A stretch of DNA of 64,000 nt from Syngnathus acus (taxonomy: Eukaryota; Chordata; Actinopteri; Syngnathiformes; Syngnathidae), in NCBI RefSeq assembly GCF_901709675.1, contig NC_051087.1, positions 14,132,067-14,196,066 of the forward strand, written 5' to 3'. Of this stretch, positions 1 through 8,730 are shown in pieces (position 1 is the stretch's first letter; the number at the start of each line of letters is the position of its first letter). The notes beneath the pieces are model-generated. The model saw only the letters and a program-made list of their open reading frames with translations. It was not told the DNA's origin and ran no database searches. The position numbers and the translations under genes were made by a program.

Positions 1-815
1 GGGCCGAATTGGGTTCTAAATTTTGACCGGGGGGCCGAACCAGGAGCAGATGGATGTAGTGTTTGTGTGAAGTAATATAAATGACATGTAAAGGTCATTG
101 CATAAAAGGTTTTTACTTTTAGTAGATACTAAAGCATGGATATTTTAAAAGCTTTTTGAAAACAAATGCATTTATTAACAGCATTAAAAAAATATATCAA
201 TAAAGAAATCAATAGTATTGTTGGTTTCCCTTTTTTGCTAGTGCATCAGAGTCTGGAGTAAAATTGGTTGTGGTAATTCTTAGGATAGAGCCGAGGTGTC
301 GGTCCGTTAACCTAGATCTGTGACGGGCTTTGTTGACGTTCATGTGGCTGAACGTCTTCTCACACACGTAGGTCAAGCCAAATTGTCCACTCTTTTTTAA
401 CATTCGGCACTCAGTGTCCACCTTTCTTTTCTTCGGGCCACTCATTTTAATGGAATGATTCCAGGGGAAGGTTTGTGGGTGGCATTAGCGTAAAACTGTT
501 TCTGAAAACTCAGCGCGCGAATTACGAGAATATTAACGTCACAGCCTACACTCGAAATTCGGCACTGATAGATGAAATTACAACGTACTACTGAGTACGC
601 ACATGCACTTGTGAGTGTGCACCGAGCTTTCTGACACGGCTCCCGGGAGTAAATGCGCGGGCGGGCGCTTCCCCATCTACTGGGGAAACATAGTAATTGC
701 AGGGAAAATGACCCCAAAAAAAAATTAATAATACAATTTATTCAGGTTTGGCGGGCCGGATGAAACGGCCCCGTGGGCCGGATGTGGCCCGCGGGCCGTA
801 GTTTGCCCATGCCTG
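1..815 (-). mobile_element. hAT transposon, non-autonomous, left part cut by window edge
   Basis: The right terminus reads inward from 815 as CAGGCATGGGCAAAC, a hAT-type end, followed by ACCTAGCC (816-823), a plausible 8-bp target site with TA in the middle. Sequence just inside (745-800) is rich in GGCC/GGGCC words, as is 1-50. The left end lies outside the window. The only reading frame is a short deletion-derived transposase on the minus strand (209-445), so the element cannot be autonomous. Confidence 0.75.
209..445 (-). pseudogene. Internally deleted hAT transposase (N-terminus joined to C-terminus)
   Basis: The 78-residue frame opens with a lysine/arginine-rich start (MSGPKKRKVDTECR) like that of GTF2IRD2-like hAT transposases. 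At about residue 15 it passes directly into what looks like the C-terminal dimerisation end of the same family (CEKTFSHMNVNKARHRSRLT, then TDRHLGSILRI). A full-length protein of this family is about 600 residues, so the BED finger and the whole RNase H-like catalytic core are missing. Family assignment rests on recognition of the two ends. What I infer is one in-frame internal deletion that left an open frame. Confidence 0.6.
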
Positions 816-1067
816 ACCTAGCCCCTTCTCCAAGCAGGGGAGGAGGGGGCAAGAGAGAGATACCAACATATAGGCATGTCTGTTCGTTTGCTGTCGTCTT
901 ACTGTATGTATATCTGTGAAAACTGTGGTGCAACCTGTAAGTAACGTTTACCGGTATCTGACTGTAGATTATGCCACATTGTCGATAAACAACTGCGCCC
1001 AATTATAGAAATAACTGATTTTGACAACTACTGCACAAAGGGGCTTTTTAAGTGGACTGGACACTAT

Positions 1068-1129
1068 CCATCCATCCATTTTCTGTACCGCTTAGTCCCC
1101 ACGGGGGTCGCGGGCGTGCCGGAGCCGCC
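1068..1129 (-). mobile_element. Severely 5'-truncated SINE with 15-bp target duplication
   Basis: Only the last 62 bp of the common SINE are present, reading CCATCCATCC then the tail region on the minus strand. The insertion is bracketed by a perfect 15-bp direct repeat TGGACTGGACACTAT at 1053-1067 and 1130-1144. That is the mark of target-primed reverse transcription with early termination. Confidence 0.85.
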
Positions 1130-1204
1130 TGGACTGGACACTATTTTCTGTTAAATTAAGATTCCACTGTATTACCACAATTTTAAACGTGTTCTATTTA
1201 TAGT

Positions 1205-1558
1205 GGCTCGGTGGCGCACTGGGTAGCACGTCCGCCTCACAGTTAGGAGGGTGCGGGTTCGATTCCACCCCCGGCCCTCCCTGTGTGGAGTTTGCATGTT
1301 CTCCCCAGGCCCGCGTGGGTTTTCTCCGGGCACTCCGGTTACCTCCCACATCCCAAAAACATGCTTGGTAGGCCGATTGATCACTCCAAATTGTCCCTAG
1401 GTGCGAGTGCAAATGGTTGTTTGTCTCTGTGTGCCCTGCGATTGGCTGGCAACCGGTTCAGGGTGTCCCCCGCCTACTGCCCGATGACGGCTGGGATAGG
1501 CTCCGGCACACCCGCGACCCCCGTGGGGACTAAGCGGTTCAGAAAATGGATGGATGGA
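1205..1558 (+). mobile_element. tRNA-derived SINE, near full length
   Basis: The head has a pol III box A (TGGCGCACTGGG) and box B (GGTTCGATTCC). The body runs through the region that ends AAGCGGTTCAGAAAATGG and a short (ATGG)n tail. The same consensus recurs at 8386, 27488, 41444 (minus), 51034 (3' part) and 56782. The open frames crossing it on both strands are artefacts. No clear target duplication is visible, partly because it abuts a hAT remnant. Confidence 0.9.
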
Positions 1559-1559
1559 A

Positions 1560-1645
1560 TATTATTTATTTAAATAAAGGCCGGTCCGCGAAAATATATC
1601 TGACACGTAACCGGTTCGTGGCGCAAAAAAGGTTGTGGACCACTG
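1560..1645 (+). mobile_element. hAT 3' terminal remnant
   Basis: The stretch from GGCCGGTCCGCGAAAATA to the terminus GACCACTG matches the right end of the intact hAT element at 59577-60487 with few changes. It is followed by GCCTAGAG, which resembles the GCCTAGGG target duplication of that intact copy. The rest of this copy is missing, and the SINE at 1205-1558 sits where its interior would be. Confidence 0.8.
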
Positions 1646-1877
1646 GCCTAGAGCAGGGTCACTTAACGTGTTGCCTGCAGACACCAGGGAGCACCCAAGG
1701 ACATCAGTCGCCCTCAGGCCTGTTTTAAAAATAGCTTACCAGTGACAGTACATTGTTTTCTAGGAAACTTGGTCATTTGAAAATGTAAACACTGACAGAG
1801 ATTTATGGAAATAAAATGTTGCGTATGATATTCTTCTGTTTTCTGATCATTGTAAGAAAATATGAATGTGATCAGTG

Positions 1878-1930
1878 TCCATCCATTATCTGTTCCGCTT
1901 GTCCTCACAAGGGTTCCAGAACTGGCCATG
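1878..1930 (-). mobile_element. Old SINE tail fragment
   Basis: TCCATCCATTATCTGTTCCG followed by a CTTGTCC...GGGTTCCAG stretch is the minus-strand 3' end of the (ATGG)n-tailed SINE, strongly diverged. Confidence 0.5.
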
Positions 1931-2099
1931 AGCCCTGAACCTTTTAGATTCTTTGTTGTATTTAATTTAAATAAATTGGAGGTTAGCTAGGCAGCAAGGT
2001 AAAAACGAACAAGTTAGTGCGGATTAACTCACATGCGTAAAGTGTCAAAAGTTCAGACGTCATATTGGCTAGCCTGTATGTCAAGACAAACGCCATAAT

Positions 2100-2197
2100 G
2101 GCGATTGATCCCCTACTTTTTAATGTCATGTGATCTACCCACACACTTCCTTCATCGATTGACCAGTAGATTGCGATCGACGAATTGGGCACCCCTG
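2100..2197. mobile_element. Possible hAT terminus fragment
   Basis: Read on the minus strand from 2197 the sequence starts CAGGGGTGCCCAATTCGTCG and continues with GATCG-rich sequence, a pattern seen at ends of fish hAT elements. No partner end or target duplication was found, and the 8 bp after 2197 lack the central TA of the other hATs here, so this is tentative. Confidence 0.35.
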
Positions 2198-2460
2198 TTG
2201 CAAGAGGGTTTGTTTTGTTAATACAGGATTTGATTATATTTACTTCTGAAAATGCTACGTTGCGAGTGACATCGTCTGTTTCTTCTGCACTTTGAGGACA
2301 CATGTTCACACACCAGACGACCTGAGGTCGCATTTAACATAGAATCTGAACACTTCCCAAAAAAAGGTGATTTTACCCAAAAAATGAATTGATGTGAACA
2401 TAGACTTAGTTCCATGTAACCTCTTTAAGAGATTTTCTTTTTGTAAAGTATCAAAACATT

Positions 2461-2560
2461 TTGTGCTTGAGACTAGAGAGTATCGAGGTTGAGACGAGAC
2501 CAAGACTTTTGAAGTTCAAGACTGAGACAAGGCCAAGAGTGTATTCCGCCCTCCCCATAA
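2461..2560. repeat. GAGACGAGACCAAGAC-type dispersed repeat, copy 1
   Basis: The words GAGACGAGACCAAGACTTTT and GAGACAAGGCCAAGAG occur here, and the same GAGACGAGACCAAGACTCTT word recurs at 4041. The family is not identified. Confidence 0.45.
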
Positions 2561-2902
2561 AAAAAACTGAACAAAATGATCATTTTTTTCATTACGTTTG
2601 CAACAAAATCAACAAGCTCGTTCGTGCTGAGTGCAAACAAACATCAAATTATAGAACCCACTGAAACACCATGAATCGTTAGTCCACCTGTATAATTCTG
2701 TTAGAAACCCACCCCATTTACTGGTGTAATGAAAAACATTTCCATTACACGAGAACTTCCCAAGTAATATTTGGTCTTGTTCATTGTTGGTTTATTTGAC
2801 AATGCTACGCAAGCTAACTTGGCTGTAACATTAAGCCGACGACAGCCCTGAACAAAAACTTACTGGATAGAAAAGAGCTTATTTTTGCTTATTGTCTTAG
2901 AA

Positions 2903-3103
2903 CAGGGGTCTCAAACTCCAGTCCTCGGGGGCCGCATTCCTACATGTTTTCCAAGTTTCCCTCGTTAAACACACCTGATTCAAATGATCATTTCCTCCTC
3001 CCGTTCTGCAGGAGCCTGATAATTGAATCAGGTGTGTTTAACGAGGGAAACTTGGAAAACATGTAGGAATGCGGCCCCCGAGGACTGGAGTTTGAGACCC
3101 CTG
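2903..3103. mobile_element. Palindromic hAT-type MITE, 201 bp, with perfect TSD
   Basis: The element is almost entirely a long inverted repeat. The left arm starts CAGGGGTCTCAAACTCCAG and the right arm is its complement ending in GAGACCCCTG, with the arms separated by a short centre near 2985-3015. A perfect 8-bp target duplication TCTTAGAA lies at 2895-2902 and 3104-3111. There is no coding capacity, and an RNA copy would form a long hairpin. Confidence 0.92.
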
Positions 3104-3112
3104 TCTTAGAAT

Positions 3113-3219
3113 ATAGTGTTCTGATTTTGACTTTGCGTATATGGTTAACCATTATTTTACCTGTCTTTACCTGTCGTACAATGACAATAAAGGCTCTCTA
3201 TTCGATTCTATTCTACTCT
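3113..3219 (+). mobile_element. LINE 3' end with (ATTCT)n tail, split by an LTR
   Basis: The stretch ending ACAATAAAGGCTCTCTATTC followed by ATTCT repeats is a typical 3' terminus of fish CR1/L2/Rex-like LINEs. The ATTCT tail continues at 3707 on the far side of an inserted LTR. Confidence 0.6.
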
Positions 3220-3706
3220 TGTCATGGTACGAGCGACACATATGCAGAACGAACTCAGAGAGACCAAAGTGATCGTTAAGGATTTATTGAGATACGGTCG
3301 GTAGTTGAGCCGGGTTCCGAAACGGGAGTGGGCGGGCTGGTTCCTCGATGGGGGAGTGCGTGAAGCATCGCCAGAGAGGAGTGGATCTTAGCGGAGATCT
3401 GTGAGTGAGGTCCAGGAGCTGAAAGACAAAATCGCTCTGTCAGATTGTTCGATGGAACGCGGCGGAGGGCGAACGGGCCGACCGGAGAGCCAGGAGTCGT
3501 GGCGTAAGCGAGCAGGGGTGGGGAACACTGTTTCAACAACTGTAGAGGTGACCAACATCGTCTAACACTCAGGCGGCGAGTTGTTGACAGCAAGCTCCTT
3601 AAGTGCCTCCCCTTGACGAGCCTGATCAGTGGCACCTGTCGATCCTCAGCCACCCTGCTCACGGATGCCACCTGTGGACAGAAAGGAAAACACCCGGACC
3701 CTGACA
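3220..3706 (-). mobile_element. Solo LTR of an LTR retrotransposon
   Basis: On the minus strand this 487-bp block begins TGTCAGGGTCCGGG and ends CATGACA, giving the TG...CA termini of an LTR. An AATAAA signal lies near the 3' side (about 3275-3290). It is inserted in the ATTCT tail of a LINE. The flanks (ACTCT left, ATTCT right) are compatible with a 5-bp target duplication with one change. No internal retroelement sequence is adjacent, so it is a solo LTR, probably left by LTR-LTR recombination. The 143-residue minus-strand frame inside is unlikely to be a gene. Confidence 0.7.
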
Positions 3707-3736
3707 ATTCTATTCTATTCTATTCTATTCTATTCT
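3707..3736 (+). repeat. (ATTCT)n continuation of LINE tail
   Basis: About six ATTCT units follow the LTR directly and continue the tail interrupted at 3219. Confidence 0.8.
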
Positions 3737-4032
3737 GTGTTCAGAATTATCACATTGCTGAGTGTTTCTGCTTACATTTCGCTTGGCAAATGAATTGCTT
3801 TTGGAAACCAAACTAAAATACTGGTGAGTTTGTCAAAATTCTTTTTTTCAGGGCACTAGTTTTCTACGCCTCTCTGTGTGCAGGGGGGATAGCAGTCCAG
3901 GCGATACCGTGAATGACGTGCAGTACTACCCGCTTTCTGTGTTTCTCTCTATTCACTTTTTCACTGATCACAGTTTTACTGGCTTGGTCCTGATAAAAAA
4001 TCCTGATTCTGCCCTTCTGAATAGAAATGCAT

Positions 4033-4088
4033 TCATATCTGAGACGAGACCAAGACTCTTAAAAAGTGGTCTCGAGACCAATCTCGAG
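4033..4088. repeat. GAGACGAGACCAAGAC-type dispersed repeat, copy 2
   Basis: It shares the GAGACGAGACCAAGACT word with 2493-2509 and adds TCTCGAGACC palindromic words. It directly abuts the TIR element that starts at 4094. Confidence 0.45.
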
Positions 4089-4093
4089 AACTA

Positions 4094-5202
4094 CCATATT
4101 TTCCGCACTATTAGGCGCACCGGATTATAAGGCGCACCTTCAATGAACGGCCCATTTTAAAACTTTGTCCATATATAAGGCACACCGGATTATAAGGCGC
4201 ATAAAATAGAAGCTATACTGCAACAAACTGAGGTTGACTAGGGTTGCGGTATGCATCCACTAGCCAATAACCAACGAGCCCTCTGTAAACAGTCGCGTTT
4301 CTCAAACGATCTCCTATAAAATGATCGGAACTGACTAAAGTTCGATCTAACGCATTGGTACTACGTTTCTATGTTTCCCTTCCATATCGTTCCGTAGATT
4401 TACTCGAAACATTAACAGAGCAGCCTATTTTGACATGAAATAGCCTGGTGCGTATAGCAGCTATCGTTATAGCATTAGCCATCCGCAAATTCCCATGAGC
4501 CTCGGCTCGCAATCTCCCATGAGCCTCAGCAAAGTGTAAACAATCGCGTTTCTCAAACGATCTCCTATAAAATGATCGGAACTGACTAAAGTGCGATCTA
4601 ACGCATTGGTACTACTTACCTATGTTTCCCTTCCATATCGATCCGTAGATTTACTCGAAACATTAACAGAGCAGCCTATTTTGACATGAAATAGCTTGGT
4701 GCGTATAGCAGCTATCGTTACAGCATTAGCCATCCGCAAATTCCCATGAGCCTCAGCTCGCAATCTCCCATGAGCCTCAGCAAAGTGTAAACAATCGCGT
4801 TTCTCAAACGATCTCCTATAAAATGATCGGAACTGACTAAAGTTCGATCTAACACATTGGTACTGCTTACCTATGTTTCCCTTCCATATCAATCCGTAAA
4901 TTTACTCGAAACATTAACGGAGCAGCCTATTTTGAAATGAAATAGCCTCGCGGGTACAACAGCTATTCAGTGACGCCCCCTGACTACAGTTGCCGTAATG
5001 TTGGGAAGCGATGCGACCTTGTAATTTACTAGTCGTACTAAAACGTACTGAAACATTTTGGCAGAGCACTGTGTACAACCAGTATGGATCAACAAATTCA
5101 TCAATTGATCCATATATAAGGCGCTCTGCATTATAAGGCGCACTGTGTTTTTTTTAGTAAAATGTAAGTTTTTAGGTGCGCCTAATAGTGCGGAAAATAC
5201 GG
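4094..5202. mobile_element. TA-flanked TIR transposon, non-autonomous, 1.1 kb
   Basis: Left end CCATATTTTCCGCACTATTA and right end TAGTGCGGAAAATACGG are inverted repeats flanked by TA (4092-4093 and 5203-5204). Just inside both ends the word TATAAGGCGCA/TATAAGGCGC is repeated two to four times. The interior is non-coding and carries a 251-bp tandem repeat. TA duplication fits the Tc1/mariner/pogo supergroup, but the family is not proven. Confidence 0.85.
4285..4960. repeat. 251-bp tandem repeat, about 2.7 copies
   Basis: The word TGTAAACA(A/G)TCGCGTTTCT recurs at 4285, 4536 and 4787, a period of 251 bp. The units are near-identical through ATGATCGGAACTGACTAAAG and CATGAGCCTC. The third unit diverges after about 4945. 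Confidence 0.9.
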
Positions 5203-5204
5203 TA

Positions 5205-6480
5205 CAACATAATTCTGAGCAATGCAAAACATGGATAGTTTATTGATACCACATTTCCACACCCCAATATTAATGTATTGTGCCAAAGGCACTCCCTTTG
5301 TTTAAAGGAAGTCAACCCCCAAATTTCCTTTGGAATAAAATGTGTGCAGCCCAACTATGTAGGCGAAACACAGTGTTCTGATTAATGTTTTGTTTGTGGA
5401 ATATGAATTAAACTGGCAAAGTCCACTTGTTGTTATCTATCCAGTTGGCAGCCATTTTGCCACTTGCCGTCGACTGACCACTTGCCAGGTGTCACGTCAC
5501 AATCAATCACAACTCACCAGTTTTCTGAAGCTGAATCGTGTTTGGTTGTGAAAATGGCATACCCCTGAGATGGATAGAAACAGGTGGATTTTGCCTGTTT
5601 AATTCATATTCCATGAACAAAACCTTAATCAGAAAGCTGTGTTTAGACTCATGGAGTGACTTACAATATACTATTATTATAAAGAAAATTCTGTCAAATT
5701 AAAACTCACGCTGAGATTGGCTAGTCATATTTTCTGTGATTAGACTTGTGGAGGGACATAATATAGATTATTGTAAACTCATACTGAGATACGCCTGTCA
5801 TATTTGGGAAGTCATCAGTCAAGCCAACTGTGAGTGATGGGTGCTCTCAAATCCCTCTGAAGAATATAACACTAGTGAGTGGCATTTCAAAGTTGAAATG
5901 TTATGCAGGAAAAAAAATGTGCATGGGGAAAACATGGACCTCTGTGTCTGACTGCACGTATGTGTACTTTACCATTTATGACTTAAAGCACTTAAGGAAT
6001 TGAATGAAGTGCTCACAGTTCTTATGGCTATCATAGTGTGTCATGGGTAGCTCAAAAGCAAATGCTTCTTCAAGATTAAATTGCCCATGATACCTTTGGG
6101 GTAGAGTGTGTGTGCATTTTGTAGTGATGTTTGAGGCAGAGATAATGAAACATCTAGACACTGCCATTCCAGTGCTATGTTTGGTGTTAAACTATCGGAC
6201 TTGCTTCTATTTTATTTATTATTGTCTAGTTATGGTCATTATACAGGATGTATACACCATACATAATATAAAATGTAAGGGGTGCGTGCTTTGATACATT
6301 ATTTACAACATAGCCTGTCAACTCATTCATACACATCCCTAACTAACTGGAAGGCATTCCACGGCCTCAGGAGGAGATTTGAATAAAACAAGGAAGCTTC
6401 CAACTGCTCACAGGCTAGAGATGCACCAATACCACCTTTTTCCACACCAAATATGAATAAAAGTATTTACATTACATTAC
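5205..6480. other. No recognised feature
   Basis: AT-rich sequence with no convincing gene, RNA or known repeat. The longest frames are about 60 residues and look random. Confidence 0.5.
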
Positions 6481-6499
6481 AGAGTGCCATTATTTAATG

Positions 6500-6570
6500 A
6501 TGCTATCACATATTTTCACATGTCTTGACATATGAAGGGATTGACAATAAAGCTGACTTTGACTTTGATA
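6500..6570 (+). mobile_element. LINE 3' terminus fragment
   Basis: GACAATAAAGCTGACTTTGA is the signature end of a fish LINE. The same end is seen in reverse at 42345-42365 downstream of a recognisable reverse transcriptase. Confidence 0.6.
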
Positions 6571-6827
6571 TTTCAATTGTGATAAAGTTGCCATTTATTT
6601 TAATCAAATGTTCAAAAACACAAAACACAGACTTTTGTTGTGCAAAGTTTAAATTTCACTCAAATATAAACATTTTTTAGAGAAACAACGTTTAACATAC
6701 AACTGCATGTTTTTCTTACAGACTAGTCACACATTCACTTAAATATATGTAGCCTGTAGCTAGTGATGGTCTAATGAAGCTTCAAATTTACTTCATGAGG
6801 TAGTGATATTTATGACACTCTTTGTTC

Positions 6828-6925
6828 ATCCATCCATCCTTCATCCATCTACCTATTTTGTGAACTGCTTATCCTAAAGAGGGTTGCAGGCATGCTGGAG
6901 CTTATCCCAGCTGACTTCGTGCCGC
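6828..6925 (-). mobile_element. Diverged SINE 3' fragment
   Basis: CATCCATCC words followed by a GGAGCTTATCCCAGCTGACT stretch match the minus strand of the (ATGG)n-tailed SINE. It ends next to the hAT element at 6952. Confidence 0.6.
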
Positions 6926-6951
6926 CATTTCTTAAACCCCTTCATTTAGAC

Positions 6952-8100
6952 CAGGGGTCAAACCTGGAGCTTTTGTAGTGATGCGTGAAAATGGAAAAAT
7001 ATGTTTTTTGTTGGCTTTTTAAATATGGTTTTTAGATGGTAATAATGAGACAAACATTCTTATGCTATAAAAATGCATGTATAATGTATATATATATAAA
7101 ATACCGAATTTCAGAATGGCGCCAAATAGGGAAATTGTGTCATCGTCTGCGACACAGCACAGGCGAGTTGTAAACAAACAGGTGTGTGAGTGATGGGCCA
7201 TGGATTGAAAAGGCAAAAAGACAAATATTACTGATAAGAACAGAGGGTTTAAGAAAGTATGGACTGAACATTTGCTTTCATTGCCAATGCTGAAGGATTG
7301 CCTGCATGTTCGATTTGCAATGAGAAGTTGTTAAATAACAAGAAGAGCAATGCGGAGTGAAATTTTCAGCTAAAGCATGCTAAATTTGCTGCTGATCATC
7401 CAGTTGGAACTGAGAGGAAAGGTGCAATTGCAGTGCTGGTGGAGAAATCTGAGGACCGAAAAAACTGTTTCAAGAAGTGGATTGCATCTCCAAACTCTAC
7501 GACTGCTGCAAGTTTTGTTGCAGCCCAGGAGATAATACAGCGCAGATATTTTCGGACTTCCAAAACAAAACAGAGAGCATTCAGAAAATTAAAGACATTC
7601 CTCTCTCCGCAAAAACAGTGAAGGAAAGGGTAATTCAAATGGGAAACAATATCACCGATCAGCAAATCAAGGACATCAATTCAGCTCCAGCTTTCTCAAT
7701 TGCCTGTGATGAGTCATGTGATGTGACCGATATCGAACAGAGAGCTCTGCTATGCAGGTACGTGAACTCTAATGGGTCGCGACAAAACATAACACATTAA
7801 TATTGTAATGGAAGTTTGGCTAAACTTGAAGCAGCAATAGGCCTATCGTACATTAGTAGTCACATGGTGCGTAATTCTCTCCAGGATGCCCGGCAGGGAA
7901 AATAAACATTTAATCATGAATGTTCATTTTGTATTTGTAGCCTACTTAGTTATTTTACTAGTAGGCATACAGCTTATGTATTGACAGTCTATGTTGCCTC
8001 ATAAAAGGCTTTTAGATTTTTGCGGCTCCAGACAGGTATGTTTTTTTTTTTTTGGGGGGGCCAATATGGCTCTTTGAACATTTTGGGTTGCCGACCCCTG
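6952..8100 (+). mobile_element. hAT transposon, deletion derivative, 1.15 kb, perfect TSD
   Basis: Termini CAGGGGTCAAACC (left) and GGTTGCCGACCCCTG (right) are imperfect inverted repeats, flanked by a perfect 8-bp duplication ATTTAGAC (6944-6951 and 8101-8108). The interior holds a decayed N-terminal portion of a BED-finger hAT transposase in + orientation and nothing resembling the RNase H core. Confidence 0.9.
7240..7795 (+). pseudogene. hAT transposase N-terminal part, frameshifted
   Basis: Translation around 7290-7400 gives a BED-like finger (ACSICNEKLLNNKK, then a stop, then LKHAKFAADHP). 7433-7560 gives a continuing frame (LVEKSEDRKNCFKKWIASPN). After a frame change 7590-7770 reads KDIPLSAKTVKERVIQMGNN and FSIACDESCDVTD. 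The last matches the start of the catalytic region of GTF2IRD2/ZMYM-like hAT transposases (D in ACDES). Sequence stops soon after, so the remaining catalytic residues and dimerisation domain are absent. At least one stop and one frameshift are present. Confidence 0.7.
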
Positions 8101-8385
8101 ATTTAGACCAACTAGTCCATTTAGAGGAGGCAAAAATACACCTGGTTCATGAAGCTTGTGGGAAGTTTCCTTTTCCAACAACTAGGCATTTTAGTTTGGT
8201 GTAGTCTCAGTCTGGACACTAGGAGCCACTGTGTAAAAGGAATGCATACAATAGATAATAAATGAAGAAGAAATACAAGGCAAAAAAGAACATCATAGTG
8301 TCTAACTGATGATGGATGGATAGAATATAATGCACCGGTTCTTGAGAATACTATAAATCCTAAAATAAAACTGAGACAATTGTAG

Positions 8386-8720
8386 TGATGGGCGGCACGG
8401 AGGTTTGGGCTCGATTCAACCTCCGGTCCTCCCTTTGTGGTGTTCGCATGTTCCCCCCATGCCTGCGTGGGTTTTCTCCGGGCTCTCCGGTTTCCTCCTA
8501 CATCCTAAAAACATGCATGATAGGCTGATTGAGCATTCCAAAATTGCCCGTAAGTGCGACTGCGAATGCAGATGGCTGTTTGTCTCTGCGTGCCCTGTGA
8601 TTGGCTGCCAACCGGTTCAGGGTGTCCCCCGCCTACTGCCCGATGACTGCTGGAATAGGCTCCAGCACGCCCGCGACCCCCCGTGGGGACAAGCGGTACA
8701 GAAAATGGATGGATTGATGG
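8386..8720 (+). mobile_element. tRNA-derived SINE with head deletion and TSD
   Basis: The body and GAAAATGGATGG tail match the SINE at 1205, but the tRNA-like head is shortened and box A is lost. A perfect direct repeat ACAATTGTAG at 8376-8385 and 8721-8730 is the target duplication. Confidence 0.88.
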
Positions 8721-8730
8721 ACAATTGTAG

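Noticed and set aside
3276-3707. 143-residue minus-strand frame as a host gene
   Set aside because: It lies wholly inside the TG...CA LTR block, has no family resemblance, and no splice or start context.
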